A stretch of 64,000 bases of DNA from NCBI GenBank assembly GCA_037176885.1, contig JAWWNJ010000026.1, positions 186,001 to 250,000 on the forward strand, in the 5' to 3' direction. Under the pieces are notes generated by a model that worked only from the letters and a program-made list of their open reading frames with translations, did no database searches and was not told the origin of the DNA. Source of the DNA: Favolaschia claudopus. Taxonomy: Eukaryota; Basidiomycota; Agaricomycetes; Agaricales; Mycenaceae. Below, piece by piece: positions 10,733-21,900 of this stretch. Position 1 is the stretch's first letter. Every line of letters starts with the position of its first letter. Position numbers and translations under genes: made by a program.

Positions 10733-12569
10733 ATGGCTCGCCCTTTGCACGACAAGGTACTTGGCAGGCTTTCCCATTGTTTTGAAGGGTCTCTGACGAT
10801 TCTAGGCGAGTTACAATATCATCCCGACTCCCCCATCTCCCAGAGACCAAACTTCGCCCTCACCGCCTTCTCTTTCGCCCTCGAATTCAAACTTCAACTC
10901 TGCCGGGTCCACCACCGAACCCACAACCCCACCTCCCCGCCCCGCCGGTCGCACTCGCAAACCGTATCCAGAGGGCGTCGGGCGCGTGCCGTTACATAGA
11001 AGAGGCACTTCCAAGACCTACGAGCGTCTAGAAGATTTACTGCGCGAAGCAGGCTACAAAGAAACACGGATATTCACTCCCGAAACCGAACGGACTGCTT
11101 CTCAGGATGAGACGAAAAGTCCGAATCTGGGCTCTACATTCGTCGGTTTTCTGTCCAACCTTGTACCTAGTCGCACCTCGAGCCTCAAGCGCGAAGAAGA
11201 CCCAGATACCGAAATTGCAGTACCAGTTTACTCTCCGCCATCTTCACCCTCACTGAATCGCACCCCACGCCCGCATGCCACTCGCAGCTCCGTCTCACAG
11301 CAGCAATCACGCCGCAACCCCGTCACAGATAGTCCAACCCAACGGCCGTCTGTTCGCCGTGATAGCAAGGCTGGGCCCCTATCGCCCCGCCGTAGTGTCG
11401 CGGACATGCAGCAACGCCACCACCGGGTCGACTCGATCGTTCCCCCATTACCTTCCGACGATCTCCTCCAGCAACTTCCGTCCCTTCATCAACCCAAACC
11501 CCAACGGCCTGTTAACCGCTACTACCAGCATCACCCGTCATCCTCCCGCACGAGCATCGTCGCCTCCCCTCCTCCTCCGCAACAGCCGACACCCACTCGT
11601 GCCTCCACATATCTCCGACACATGACCTCCTTTGACCGCCCACAAAGTACACCACCAACGTACACCCGCATGACGGACGATGCCGAAGAAGAGTCGCTCC
11701 TCAGTCCCACCATCGTCCCGCGCATGCCGACGAATTGGATGGACAACGTCAAGCGCGCACGCGAATACTTTGCCGCCCCCGCCCTCCCGCCGATCTCGGG
11801 CTCCCCTGCGCCTGCCAGCGCGGCAAAGCTCGGACGCACTGTCTCCGTGAAGACTCGGGGGCGTTTGAGCGACCGGACGAATGCCAACGCCAACGCATCC
11901 CTCGCGCCTCCATTGTTAACCACCCGTCTCTCCACCGCACGCGCGAAGCGTAGCGAGAGTCAGGTGAGCGTCGGTCGCGTCGTATGTCGGAGTCGCGGGT
12001 CTTCGCCTGTGCGGCGCGACAAGGGCAAGGCACGGGCTGCGGACCTCGATTTGCGTGGGCAGTTTGAGCTGCCGGATCCGGAGCAGTTGAAACTCGAGCT
12101 CGCGCGCTCGAGGTTCCTTGGTGGTTGGGGTACCACAGCGGCTGGTGCACAACTACTTTCTCCCCCTCGTAGGAGTGATGGGAGTGCTCTCGACTCGGGG
12201 GAAAGCGACGCGAGTTCGGAGGGCGAGGAGGAGTTGACGCTCGCGAGGATACTTATACCTTCGAGACATGCGGGTCCGGCGGCGATGGAGAGAAGCCGGA
12301 GTGTGCGGAGTCTGAGGAGGTGTCTTGAGCTCGATGGGCAAATACATGGACATGGGCAGGGAGACATTCCGCCTGTTCCGCCGCTGCCTGGGGCGGAGGG
12401 TAATAAGCGGTGGAGCCTTAGTCTTAGTTGGGGGAGGGCGAGGGGTGGTCATGGTGAGGATGCGCGTGGCGGCGAGGATGGCTCGGAGGATGGGGAGGTG
12501 TATTTGAATGTTGCGGCGGGGAGGGGGTCGACGCGGCAGCGGGGTGGGTTGCCTTCGTGGGGCAATTAG
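10733..12569 (+). CDS. Low-complexity Ser/Pro/Arg-rich hypothetical protein
   Basis: I do not recognise a named domain. Exon 1 (10733-10756) encodes MARPLHDK; a 49-nt intron (GTACTT..TTCTAG, 10757-10805) follows; exon 2 (10806-12569) runs to TAG, giving about 595 residues. The intron restores a long frame beginning ASYNIIPTPPSPRDQ and continuing through GRTRKPYPEGVGRVPLHRRG, which would be lost if translation began at the downstream GTG. The likely ordered part is residues about 70-100 (TSKTYERLEDLLREAGYKE). The rest is disordered, rich in Ser, Pro and Arg, with many SP and RxxS sites, and ends in a Gly-rich acidic tail. The look is of a phosphoregulated scaffold or nuclear protein, but that is a guess. 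Confidence 0.75.
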
Positions 12570-13312
12570 CCAGTGCCCCCACCGAAGCGGAAACGCTCCA
12601 TTCGCCTGTCGCCGCCCACTCTCGCCGGCATTTCTGTCGTTTTCTTTGGGTCGCCGCCCAGCAAGGGCAATCATACATAAAGCGCAAGTCATCTCTGGTT
12701 AATCGAGCATCAATTCGTCCATTACCATACATCCAACGCATGCATATCATCCACTCACTCACTCCATGGAACCTATACGCCACTACATTCTCTAATAACT
12801 TACTCATCTCTACGATTGCCCCCCTTCACGCAGGAAGGCTTGTAGCGATATGCAAGTGAAACACACTTACCGTCCTTCTGTAGTAATTTTCCTATCCTCC
12901 TTGACACAGTGCTGTGGCTTTAGAGGCGCAAGAATGATGGAGGTCTAACCAATGAACCATGTACAATATTGCAGTACGCTGCAGATTGAGAATGAAGGAA
13001 TTTAAAAGAGATAAGTTTGCCTTTGCCGATTCAGATACAGACACTTGCTCTGAGGCAATGCTCTCTCCTCTTCCTCCATAGTCCGATGTCAATTACACGA
13101 CGGTATCGCACACCGAGAGCAGCCGAATGACTGTTTCTGTTCCCTCGCAAGCTCACATGTCCGCGTCGAAGTCTAATTCAATTATCCGAGAGAACCTTCT
13201 TCGCGCAAAGCCGAGACCACCAACCCGAAGAACCTGAGAAGATAGTACGGTCTCGGACGTGGTTCAGGTTATAGCAGACACGTTCGCCGTTCGCCAGCCA
13301 GCTTAGCTTAAG
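12570..13312. other. Intergenic stretch, no gene seen
   Basis: About 740 bp between the stop of the low-complexity gene and the start of the next P450 in the same direction. It should contain the 3' untranslated region of one and the promoter of the other. Nothing else was recognised. Confidence 0.5.
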
Positions 13313-15526
13313 ATGACCCCCCTTCAACCTCCAACGCTGTTGTTTCTTCTTGCTGTCACCACCTGGATCTTCCTGCAATTCCGCAAAGCGCGACTGAGCG
13401 GGAAGCTGCTTCCGCCCGGGCCAACTGGTCATTGGCTCACTGGTCCTGCCATCCCGAGAGAACTGTAGCTATTTCTTCCATTCGTGCTGCAGCTTACGGT
13501 CGTGGCTCAACTCTCCTTTTTGGGTAGCCCATGGTTGAAATTCGAAGAATGGATTCAAGAATATGGGCCTGTCATTTCGTTTTGGAGGGGCCGACAACTT
13601 ACGGTGATTGTTGGGCGGTACGATGTGAGTACACCAGCCGGTCTAGAGTCACATTTGAACTACCTCCGAAGGCTGCGGTTGAGATCATGGAGAAGGAAGG
13701 CGCTTCGAATGCTGACCGGCCGAGTAATATCGCAGCAGGGGAGACGCTTTCGGGAGGAATGCGAACGCTGCTCATCCCTAATGGTGAACGGCTACGGAAG
13801 CTTCGCAAGTTGAGTATGCAGGTGGATCGAGGCAGAACACCAGGAAACTGAAATTTATTTGATGCAGAGTCTTGCATTCGCAACTACGACCCATCGTTGC
13901 GGCTGAGTACCAGCCAATCCAACAAGTGAACGCGCAATATCATATGCTGGACTTGCTGAGAGATCCAGCGAACCATATGACACATTCGCAAGGGTGGGTT
14001 GCGAATATCTACAGTATGTTGGTAATCTGACTGAGTGAGATATTCATTCGCAGATATGCTGCGAGTGTGATATTATCGTTGACATACGGAGCTGCCGCCC
14101 ACACCGCATCCACCGCCCCCATCATCCAAGAGGTCAACGGTGCTCAAGCGAGACTCGGCGCAGCCCTTGTTCCCGGCGCGTACATGGTGGACGCTTTCCC
14201 GCTTCTTCGATATGTTCCCGGATATCTTTCGGAGCTACGTCGACAGCACCAGATGGAGCTGGGCTTGTTCAAGTCGCAATTGGAGAGTGTTCGACAACGA
14301 TTGGTACGGGCTTTGTCTCTTTTCGAATTCGTTCGTTCTCAATCCCTGATCTTACGCGACTGTGTATAGGCTGCGAACAAGGACGTGAAGCCCTGCTTCG
14401 CGAAAATGCTCATCGAACACCAAGAGGAATATCAACTGACCGATAATGAGGCTGCCTACTTGGCCGGCTCGATGTTTGGTGCAGGCGCGGGGACTGTGAG
14501 TCCGTTTCTCCGTTGTTCCATTTCGTCGAGACAGACGGTTTTAGAGCGCCTCTGCCATTTCTATCATGGTAATGGCGGCGGCTACCTTCCCTGAGGCGCA
14601 GCAAAAAGTCCAGGAACAGCTCGACATTGTCGTAGGGACTGGGAAACGTAGGTCTTGCGATCAATACGTGCCTACAGAAGACTGACTTTCTCGCAAGTTC
14701 CGACGTTTCAAGAGGAGCCTGATTTGGTGCAAGTGACTGCGTTTTATCTGGAGACGTTCCGGTGGTAGGCCAATTTTCTGCTCAGTTACTTCAAAAAACC
14801 ACTAACGGTCTAACGCAGGCGGCCGGTCAGCGCAGGAGGTGCGACAAAGCTTGATTCTATCTGTCCTTTGCTGATCCTTGATAGGCTTTGCGCACCGGGC
14901 AACCAGGGACATCCTCTATGTATGCTACCGGGGGCGTCGTTGCTTCTACCTTTGCTCACCTTCGTCTAGAACGGACATGTCATACCCGCAGGAGCCGCGA
15001 TCTATGGCAACCACTGGTGAAGATATGCCAACAAAAGACCTAAAAGTATCGGGAATGCTCACGCAGACGCTTCAGGTCCATCGCGCGCGATCCAGTGATA
15101 TTCCCAGATCCAGAGCGCTTCGACCCGCAACGATGGATAACGGCAGACGGCAATAAAATTCGAGAAGATCTAAAGGTCTTTCAATTTGGTTTCGGGAGAC
15201 GCGTACGTATCCATTTCTCTGATATGTATTATTATGGCTCACCCTTTTTCGCTGTTAGGTGTGTCCGGGTTTGCATGTGGCAAGCAAGTACGGCTCCTGT
15301 CTAATTCGTGTTTGCATCTGCTTGACGATTTCTTTGTCGATTTAGGTCCTTGTTTATCAATACTGCACTCATGCTCTGGTCGTTCCGCATTCTGCCTGAC
15401 GAGAAGAACCCGATTAATACAATGGCTTTTACCAACACTGCCAATACACATCCGTTGCCGTTTTCAGTGCGCTTCGAGCCGCGGAGGGATGTGAAGGAAT
15501 TGGAGAGATTGTTGGGGGAGATGTAA
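13313..15526 (+). CDS. Cytochrome P450 monooxygenase, very intron-rich, atypical I-helix
   Basis: The start MTPLQPPTLLFLLAVTTWIF is a hydrophobic anchor, followed by the hinge LPPGPTGHWLTG. About a dozen introns of 45-70 nt were placed to keep one frame: PWLKFEEWIQEYGPVISFWRG, AAVEIMEKEGASNADRP, AAHTASTAPIIQEVNGAQ, the I-helix GSMFGAGAGTSASAIS, ETFRWRPVSAGGFAH (ExxR = ETFR), NGHVIPAGAAIYGNHW, DPERFDPQRW, then the haem loop FGFGRRVCPG with an intron between Arg and Val. TAA is at 15524-15526. The I-helix acid of the usual AGxD/ET motif is Gly here (codon 14490-14492) while Thr is kept, which may alter oxygen activation. No frameshift is needed. Confidence 0.85.
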
Positions 15527-15884
15527 CTTACGGATAAATGTATTTGAAATATACATTGGAGACTGCCGTTCCAGGACGATACAATTGTGCATGGCCAATA
15601 CTATTGGAGCAACAAGTTCAAGGCGCGGACAACTCGCGAACATACCAAGTACACCTAGTAACTACATCCTCCCATAACAACTGGCTTGTCGGCCCCAAAC
15701 ATCTCAGATTGCCTAGCCGATTTCAGAGCCATCGACGAATATACATCTCTCTTGTCTGCCTCTCAATGTCGAATTGACTCGAGCAACGGTTCGTGACATT
15801 CTGCCTCCTTCACGTCTCAGAGAGCATCAGAAGTGATTTAAGCATCCCCGATGGCTCAATTCACCGACATTGCCACTACTACTC
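15527..15884. other. Short convergent intergenic stretch, no gene seen
   Basis: This 358-bp gap lies between the 3' ends of a + strand P450 and a - strand hypothetical gene. It should contain both terminators. Nothing else was seen. Confidence 0.5.
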
Positions 15885-17175
15885 TCAATACCATGGCCGT
15901 CCAGACAACATCTGCGTCGCACGCGCCTGCGCGCTTTGTGCGGGCCACAATCCCGGCGTTGGACGCTGGTCACTGGGATACGCAAGGTGTCCACAGCCCG
16001 ACGCATGCTCGAACATCTCCTCTGTTTCAGTCTGTTGTGGATCCACTTTAGACTCGCGCACCTCGTACGCGAGTGGCCAGGCGGTGCAGATGACAAGTGG
16101 GGGAGTGTAACTGTCCGGCATCGCTAGGAGCTCCCGGAGCCAGCGTCGGGTAAGCGGCAGCCCAATTGGAGCGAAGTTCCATCGGCCATCGTGGAGCGCG
16201 GCGCTGAGGGAGCGGAGTTGTAGCGGTGGGGTTGCGTTCGCAATGAATGCACCGAGCGCGGGCCAGGAGTGTGTTTCTACAAAGGTCGGGACGGGGGCGT
16301 TCCAGTCGTAGTCGGGCGGCACCTCCTCGTTGTCGTCATCCACCTCGTCTGTGAGGGGTATTTCGGCACCGTGGTCGAGGATAAGGTGCTGCAGGTGTGG
16401 GAGACGCCCGCCTGGCGAAAGGAGGGCCACGAGTTGTGCGATACTAGGACTCCAGTGTGTGAGGTCGAGGATCTCGAGGGCGGGGAAGAAGGGGAAGGCG
16501 CCAGCTCTGAAGGATAGGGCGCTAAATGGTTTGAGTGGGGTTGACTCGGGGAGAGAAATGCGGACTCGTTTGAGGGTGGTTGCGTGCACAGCGAGCAGAT
16601 CCATGAGTGCAGCGTGGAATTGCTCGAACGATGGAAGGATGGTCTCTTCGCTAACTCCGAGAAAACTCGAGGAAAGGATGAGGGATACTGGATGGTATCC
16701 GCGCATCGGCTGCAGGCAATACGTTAAATGTTAGTCAGGCCATTCCATGCGAGGTAAATGATGTGTTCACCCATTGAACACATAGAGATTCGAGTTGCGT
16801 TAGTTCTTTCAGAGACTCGAACAGGTTGAGGGGTGTCGCGATCCCGCCAGTCGGCAGTAATAGCTCAACATGCCGTAGGGTGTCTTTATGAGCTGTAACA
16901 AGAGTGTCGAAAGTAGACTTGGCACACTCAACCCAGTGCTCCCTGTCGGCAGCGATAGTCTCTTCTGTGTACGCCTCGAGGGCGAGCCGCGCCGCGCTTA
17001 GCTCAAAGTGCCCTTCATTCTCTTGGTGTTGTTCTTTCCTGAGAGTGCTGTATCGTTCACAAAGACGGTCGATAAAATTTTCTGGAAATGGGATTCTGAA
17101 TACAAGAGAGGTGAGCGGGCTAGGTGGCGGGTTCGCATTTAGATTTTGAAAAATGTATGTGCTCGCCAAAGCCAT
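15885..17175 (-). CDS. Hypothetical protein with leucine-rich, F-box-protein-like architecture
   Basis: Two exons (17175-16771, 16709-15885) join in phase 0 through a 61-nt intron (GTGAAC..CTGCAG), giving about 409 residues. The joint reads LESLCVQW then PMRGYHPVSLIL. The protein has spaced Leu-rich stretches such as LRHVELLLPT, LTQLESLCVQ, FPALEILDLTHW and LPHLQHLILDHG. These resemble the degenerate LRRs of basidiomycete F-box proteins. No N-terminal F-box is visible, so a role in ubiquitin ligase targeting is only suggested by resemblance. An acidic insert (DEVDDDNEEVPPDYD) interrupts the repeats. Confidence 0.65.
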
Positions 17176-18962
17176 CGAATTCGGCGCTCATCATGGTGGG
17201 AGCTCAACCGGCTCAGCGCTCAGTTAGGAAACACGATCAGGTGATCCTGAGCGCCTCTTAGGCTCTTCAGGGCTCTTCCTGTTCTTCGCGATTTCCCGTT
17301 CTTTCAGCACTTCCATGTAGTGGATTCTGTTGGCTTAGAATGAAAATGCACTTCGAATTTAGTAACCACCGTTCTTACCCATGAAATTTGCCACGACTCG
17401 TCACAAGTTCCAGCTTGCACATTATTTTTTTCTCGATGGACTCGGAGTCCGAATTTGAAATCCGAATCGCAAAACAGTCGCAAAACCTGTGTGTCTCTGG
17501 TCTGATTTGCTTTGTCCAATTCTGAACAACCCGAAAACAGGCCAAAAACCTCAGCTTGGTTCAGAAATTACCGCAGCGGCGGAAATAAATTGTGAGCCAC
17601 CTGTGACAAGTCACTTTCACTCTCTCTTCTCTGCTCCCATCATCTCCCAACCGGATCGCCTTTGAGTTTCAACTTCGAGCTTCTGTGGTCATCTGTCCGT
17701 TTGCTTTCCTTCCCAAAATTGTATCTGTTCAGTGTCGTCCAACGTTCCCATCATAGCTATGTAGTGCGTACGTCTCATCCTCTTGAACTTGATCATCGCC
17801 GCGACGTAACTGACTCTTCTCAACCTCGCCTAGGTCAAAATTGCATCTGCTGTCGATAACACTTCACCAATCTCAAGACTACCATCCCGCCCAGATCATT
17901 TCGTGCCCTCGCAGCGGTGGATGGGTACGCTGCCCTTCTTCGATCGCCGACACTGTGCTGACCGGCGTCGTACTTATACAACTCTAGCCTCGTCCAACTC
18001 TTCTCGATATGTCGTCGACGCCGCTCAAGAACTCAGTGGAAGATTGCTCAAGACGCTGTAAGATGTGAACTCAAGACCTCAGTGGGATACTGCTCAAGGC
18101 GCTTCAAAGGCTCAAGCTAGCGCTCAAGCCGCACCTCAAAGCTCAAGTTGCGCGTCAAGGCTTCTGAGTCAATCTCGAGACCTCAAGCCGCGCCACAAGA
18201 CCTGCGCGTCAACGCCTCAACCTCAGCGCCTCAAGCCGCGCGTCAAGACCTGCGCGTCACGTCCTCAAGTCTGGCTCCAAGGCTCGGTACGCCAAGGCTT
18301 CAACTCAAGACACCAAGTCGCGCTTCCAGACACGCGTCAAAACTTCAAACCGTGCCTCTCAAGATGCGCGTCAAGGCCGCGACTTCAAGACCTCAACCCG
18401 CGTCTCAAGATTCGACGCGTCAACGCCTCAAGTTGCGCTTCAAGACCCAGGGCTTCAAGCCGCGCCTCTCAAGATGCGCGTTAAGGTCCAAGATGGTTTG
18501 CGACTCGAAGTGAGCTGCCGAGGCCAAGGTGGGTGTTTCCTTCTCAGAGAAGGGTGCGAGTCTCCTCCCTCCATCCTCGTGCTCCCTTGACGTGGGCTCT
18601 GGGCTCTAGTATGCGCACATTTGGTCTCATCCATCCTTGTGCGCGGAAGCCAAATGCACGTTAAACAGTTTCGATTTTTTTTGTCTTTAACCTGAATCGT
18701 ATCTACTGATTTCTCATTACTTGGCTTTTAATATATTTGTCTTTTGTCTCCGTCCTCCCTTGTCGTGCGTAGAATGATGCGCAAGCTGTGCGTTCGGCGA
18801 ATAGAATGCACTGCGAAACGTTCAGTTGATGTGCCACTTGAGACAAACAATGTATTAGGTGGCAATATAGATAGATAAATGAGTGGGAGTGCGCTATGGT
18901 AGGCCGCATAATTACATGTTTAGGATATACAATATATTGGTATATAAATTGAGCAAACGACT
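17176..18962. other. Intergenic stretch containing a CTCAAG-rich repeat
   Basis: About 1.8 kb between the start of the LRR-like gene and the stop of the PDR gene, both on the - strand. The only structure seen is the repeat at 18023-18495, listed separately. Open frames of 120-140 codons there come from repeat composition. Confidence 0.5.
18023..18495. repeat. Degenerate CTCAAG/GCGCGTCAAG repeat tract
   Basis: About 470 bp built from diverged short units around ctcaag, often ctcaagccgcg, tcaagacctgcgcgtcaa or cctctcaagatgcgcgt. Longer pairs are recognisable: the block starting ctcaagaactcagtgg (18023) recurs as ctcaagacctcagtgg about 47 bp later, and cctctcaagatgcgcgt occurs near 18355 and 18465. 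Several frames stay open across it only because the unit lacks stops on this strand. It is probably a decayed minisatellite. Confidence 0.7.
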
Positions 18963-21900
18963 TCAAGACGATACCACTGGGGTCTCTTTCACCTTCTTGT
19001 TCTTCGGCACTCGGTACAGCCAGTAGAAGAAGAACGCCGCTGATACGTTGAATCCAATGTATACCCACAGAAGGCCATAATTTCGCCATCGGTCGGCGTA
19101 CTAGACGAATGGTCGATTAAGTAACAAAAACAGCTGAGACTGGACAAGATCACGAACCGAGATACCAGTTCCATTCAGAAACACGTTGGTGTCAGATGCC
19201 GCGCAGAACTGGCAGTCAGTTGTTGCGTTGGGGTTCAGGAGCGTCCCTCCACCATATGACTGATAGGGGGCAAAGTAGTCCCCGCAGTTCTGGCCGGCTA
19301 TCGGGTCCACGTGGAGAAGCTCGATACTCGAACATTCTATGGGCGTATTCGCAATTCCAGTGGCCAACATACCACCGACGAGGTAAGTGAAAGGCGAGAC
19401 ACGATTTGCCCAAATCTGAGGGTAGTGGGCGCTCAATCGTTTACCAATCGCAAATTGATTCCAATCACTTACCCACCAGCCGAGACTCGAAGGATGCGCT
19501 AGCACACCACAAAATAGAAGGCTGAACGAGAACAGGAGATTGCTAACGTTGCTGGCGGCCTCGGCGCTGTCGTTTCCAGCAACGACCATTTGACTGAACT
19601 GCTCGGTAATTAGACATCGCTATAGGCGTCGCAGAGAATACTCACTGTGCTGGTGAAGAACATGAATTGAGTGACCATGAGAAACATTAATCCTCCACGC
19701 TCCTTGACCTGATTTGCCGCGATAGCATTGCGATATAGACCGATCGGGTAATACCAGGAAACAAAGCATATGAGCGCAGTGAGAAGCTGCCAAGGAAGTT
19801 CTACAATGATCTGTGCGAGGAGAAAAGCTGTCCAAGAGTATGCCTTTGACGGGCGTTCGCGAGCTTCGTATAGTGATCGCTGCTCAACAAACAAAGGCAT
19901 AATCTGCGAGGTAAGATTGGTGAAGAGGATCAGGAGCAAGAATATCGAAAACTGGAAATTATGTTTGGATTGAATCTACGGCTGAGATCTTGCTTTGACT
20001 CACCATCTGGTTTTGCAATCCTTGAAGGTCGTTGTGGGCTTTGTAAAATGAAAAGCCAACGAAGAGGGAGCAGATGCCGACGAGTGCAAGCTTAGCATAG
20101 ATGTACGTTGGCGTCCGCCAGTATTGTATCCATACTCGCTTCAAACATTGCCAGAACTGTGTCTTGTAGGGCATCGCAAACAATTCATAGCCGGCTGCCG
20201 AGTCTCCGGTATCCTCAATCTTGGAAAGTTCAGATACCATCTGGTCGAACTCTTTCCGAATTTGCTGTCGCTCCTCACTCCCTCTCCAGACCTCGGGCCA
20301 GTCCTGCACAGACTTGATGCCGCGCACCGCGCCAATGACCTCAAGCATCCACTCGGCCGGATTTGCGTCGGGCGGACAAGGATGTGCCCCGTATTTCTCG
20401 AAGTAACCAGTGAGCACCTTGGAGTTTTCACCGATCTCGCCGAAGTACACTGTCTTCCCGCCAGGTGCCCTGCACGATCTTATCAGTCATTAACCTGAGA
20501 GAGTTAAAGCCAAGTCATACAAAAAGAGCTGTCTGAATGTCAGCTCAGTCCACGGCTGTACATTGAGAACTCACCAGTCTGTCAAACTCTTGCATCAAAA
20601 TGGCACTCGCTAAAATAACGGCTAAGATGAAACTGGGGTGGAGGGAAACAGATACGGACGCTGGTGTATCGTCGAAAGTATAGCTTGCCCGTGGTTGGCG
20701 AGTTTACGCATCAACTGACAGATAGACCATGCTGTCTGGGAATCCAGACCTGCGAGAAGTTAGAGGGGGATTTCTAGCATGAATGCTACAGCACTGACCG
20801 CTAGTAGGTTCATCAAAGAACACGAGTAGTTCCGGCTTGGCAACAAGCTCAACCGCAATGGTCAGTCGCTTGCGTTGCTCGATATTCAGACCTTGACCGG
20901 GAACGCCTACGATAGCTGACGCGTACGAACCCATCTCAAGAAGTGCGATGACCTCATCGACATAAGCCAGCTTCTCTTCTCTGGGGATAGATTTGTGCTG
21001 CCGAAGAATTGCGCTGAATTCGAGAGCTTCCCGAACGGTAGAAGTAGCTAGATGCAAATCCTGCTGCTGGACATAGCCTGTCTTACGCTGGAATGACTGG
21101 TCGCGTTGCCGCCCATTGACCAACATTTCTCCGGAAACAATGCCCATGGTTGTACGCGTGGCGAGGACATCGAGTAGAGTAGTCTTTCCTGCGCGATGTT
21201 ATAGCGAAACAGTCGAGATGGATTGATGAAGATACGCACCAGCCCCTGATACACCCTTTACCAACCGTCAGTGGCAGGTCATGAAACGATTGACGGAGAC
21301 ATACCATAAGCGCGGTGAGAGTTCCGGGACGTACCCAGCCGTCAACATGGTCCAGCAGACGCCGATCCGAGCCATCCTTCAATTTGATATCAAAGCACAC
21401 ATCCTTCCACATGAACATCTTTTTCTGCGTTGGGATCTTGACGTCTTCTGGATTCTTAATAGACTCGGACTCTGGCAAGAACTTTTCGTCAAGAGTCGAG
21501 TTCTCCTTATCACGCGGACGGCGCGAAGGCGGCAGATGTCCCCGAGTGAAAACTAATACCTCGCCCTTAATTTTTGCACTTGTAATGTATTCCGTGGTTA
21601 TCAAGTGAATGGCGCAAAACACGACCTGTATCAAGCGTCAACGAAGACTATGATACGCAAACAAGAACCTACAATATAGCCAAGAAGGATGCCGAAGTTA
21701 CGCCAGAGGTGGCTATGCTCGTAACCAAAGGATGCCTTCAGATAATCTGACCCAAGAACGAAATCTTGTCCTGGCTTGGCACCGGTAACGCTACAGATTC
21801 TGTTCGCAGCCGATATATTGGCGTACGGAGGACCAGCAGGTATGAATTGCGCGCAGGGGAAAATGCGGCCCGAAAATTCGTTGACCATGACTGATTGCGT

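Noticed and set aside
18065..18484. 139-codon + strand frame rich in Ser, Gln and Arg
   Set aside because: It lies wholly in the CTCAAG repeat, and another frame is open too; no conserved pattern or splice structure.
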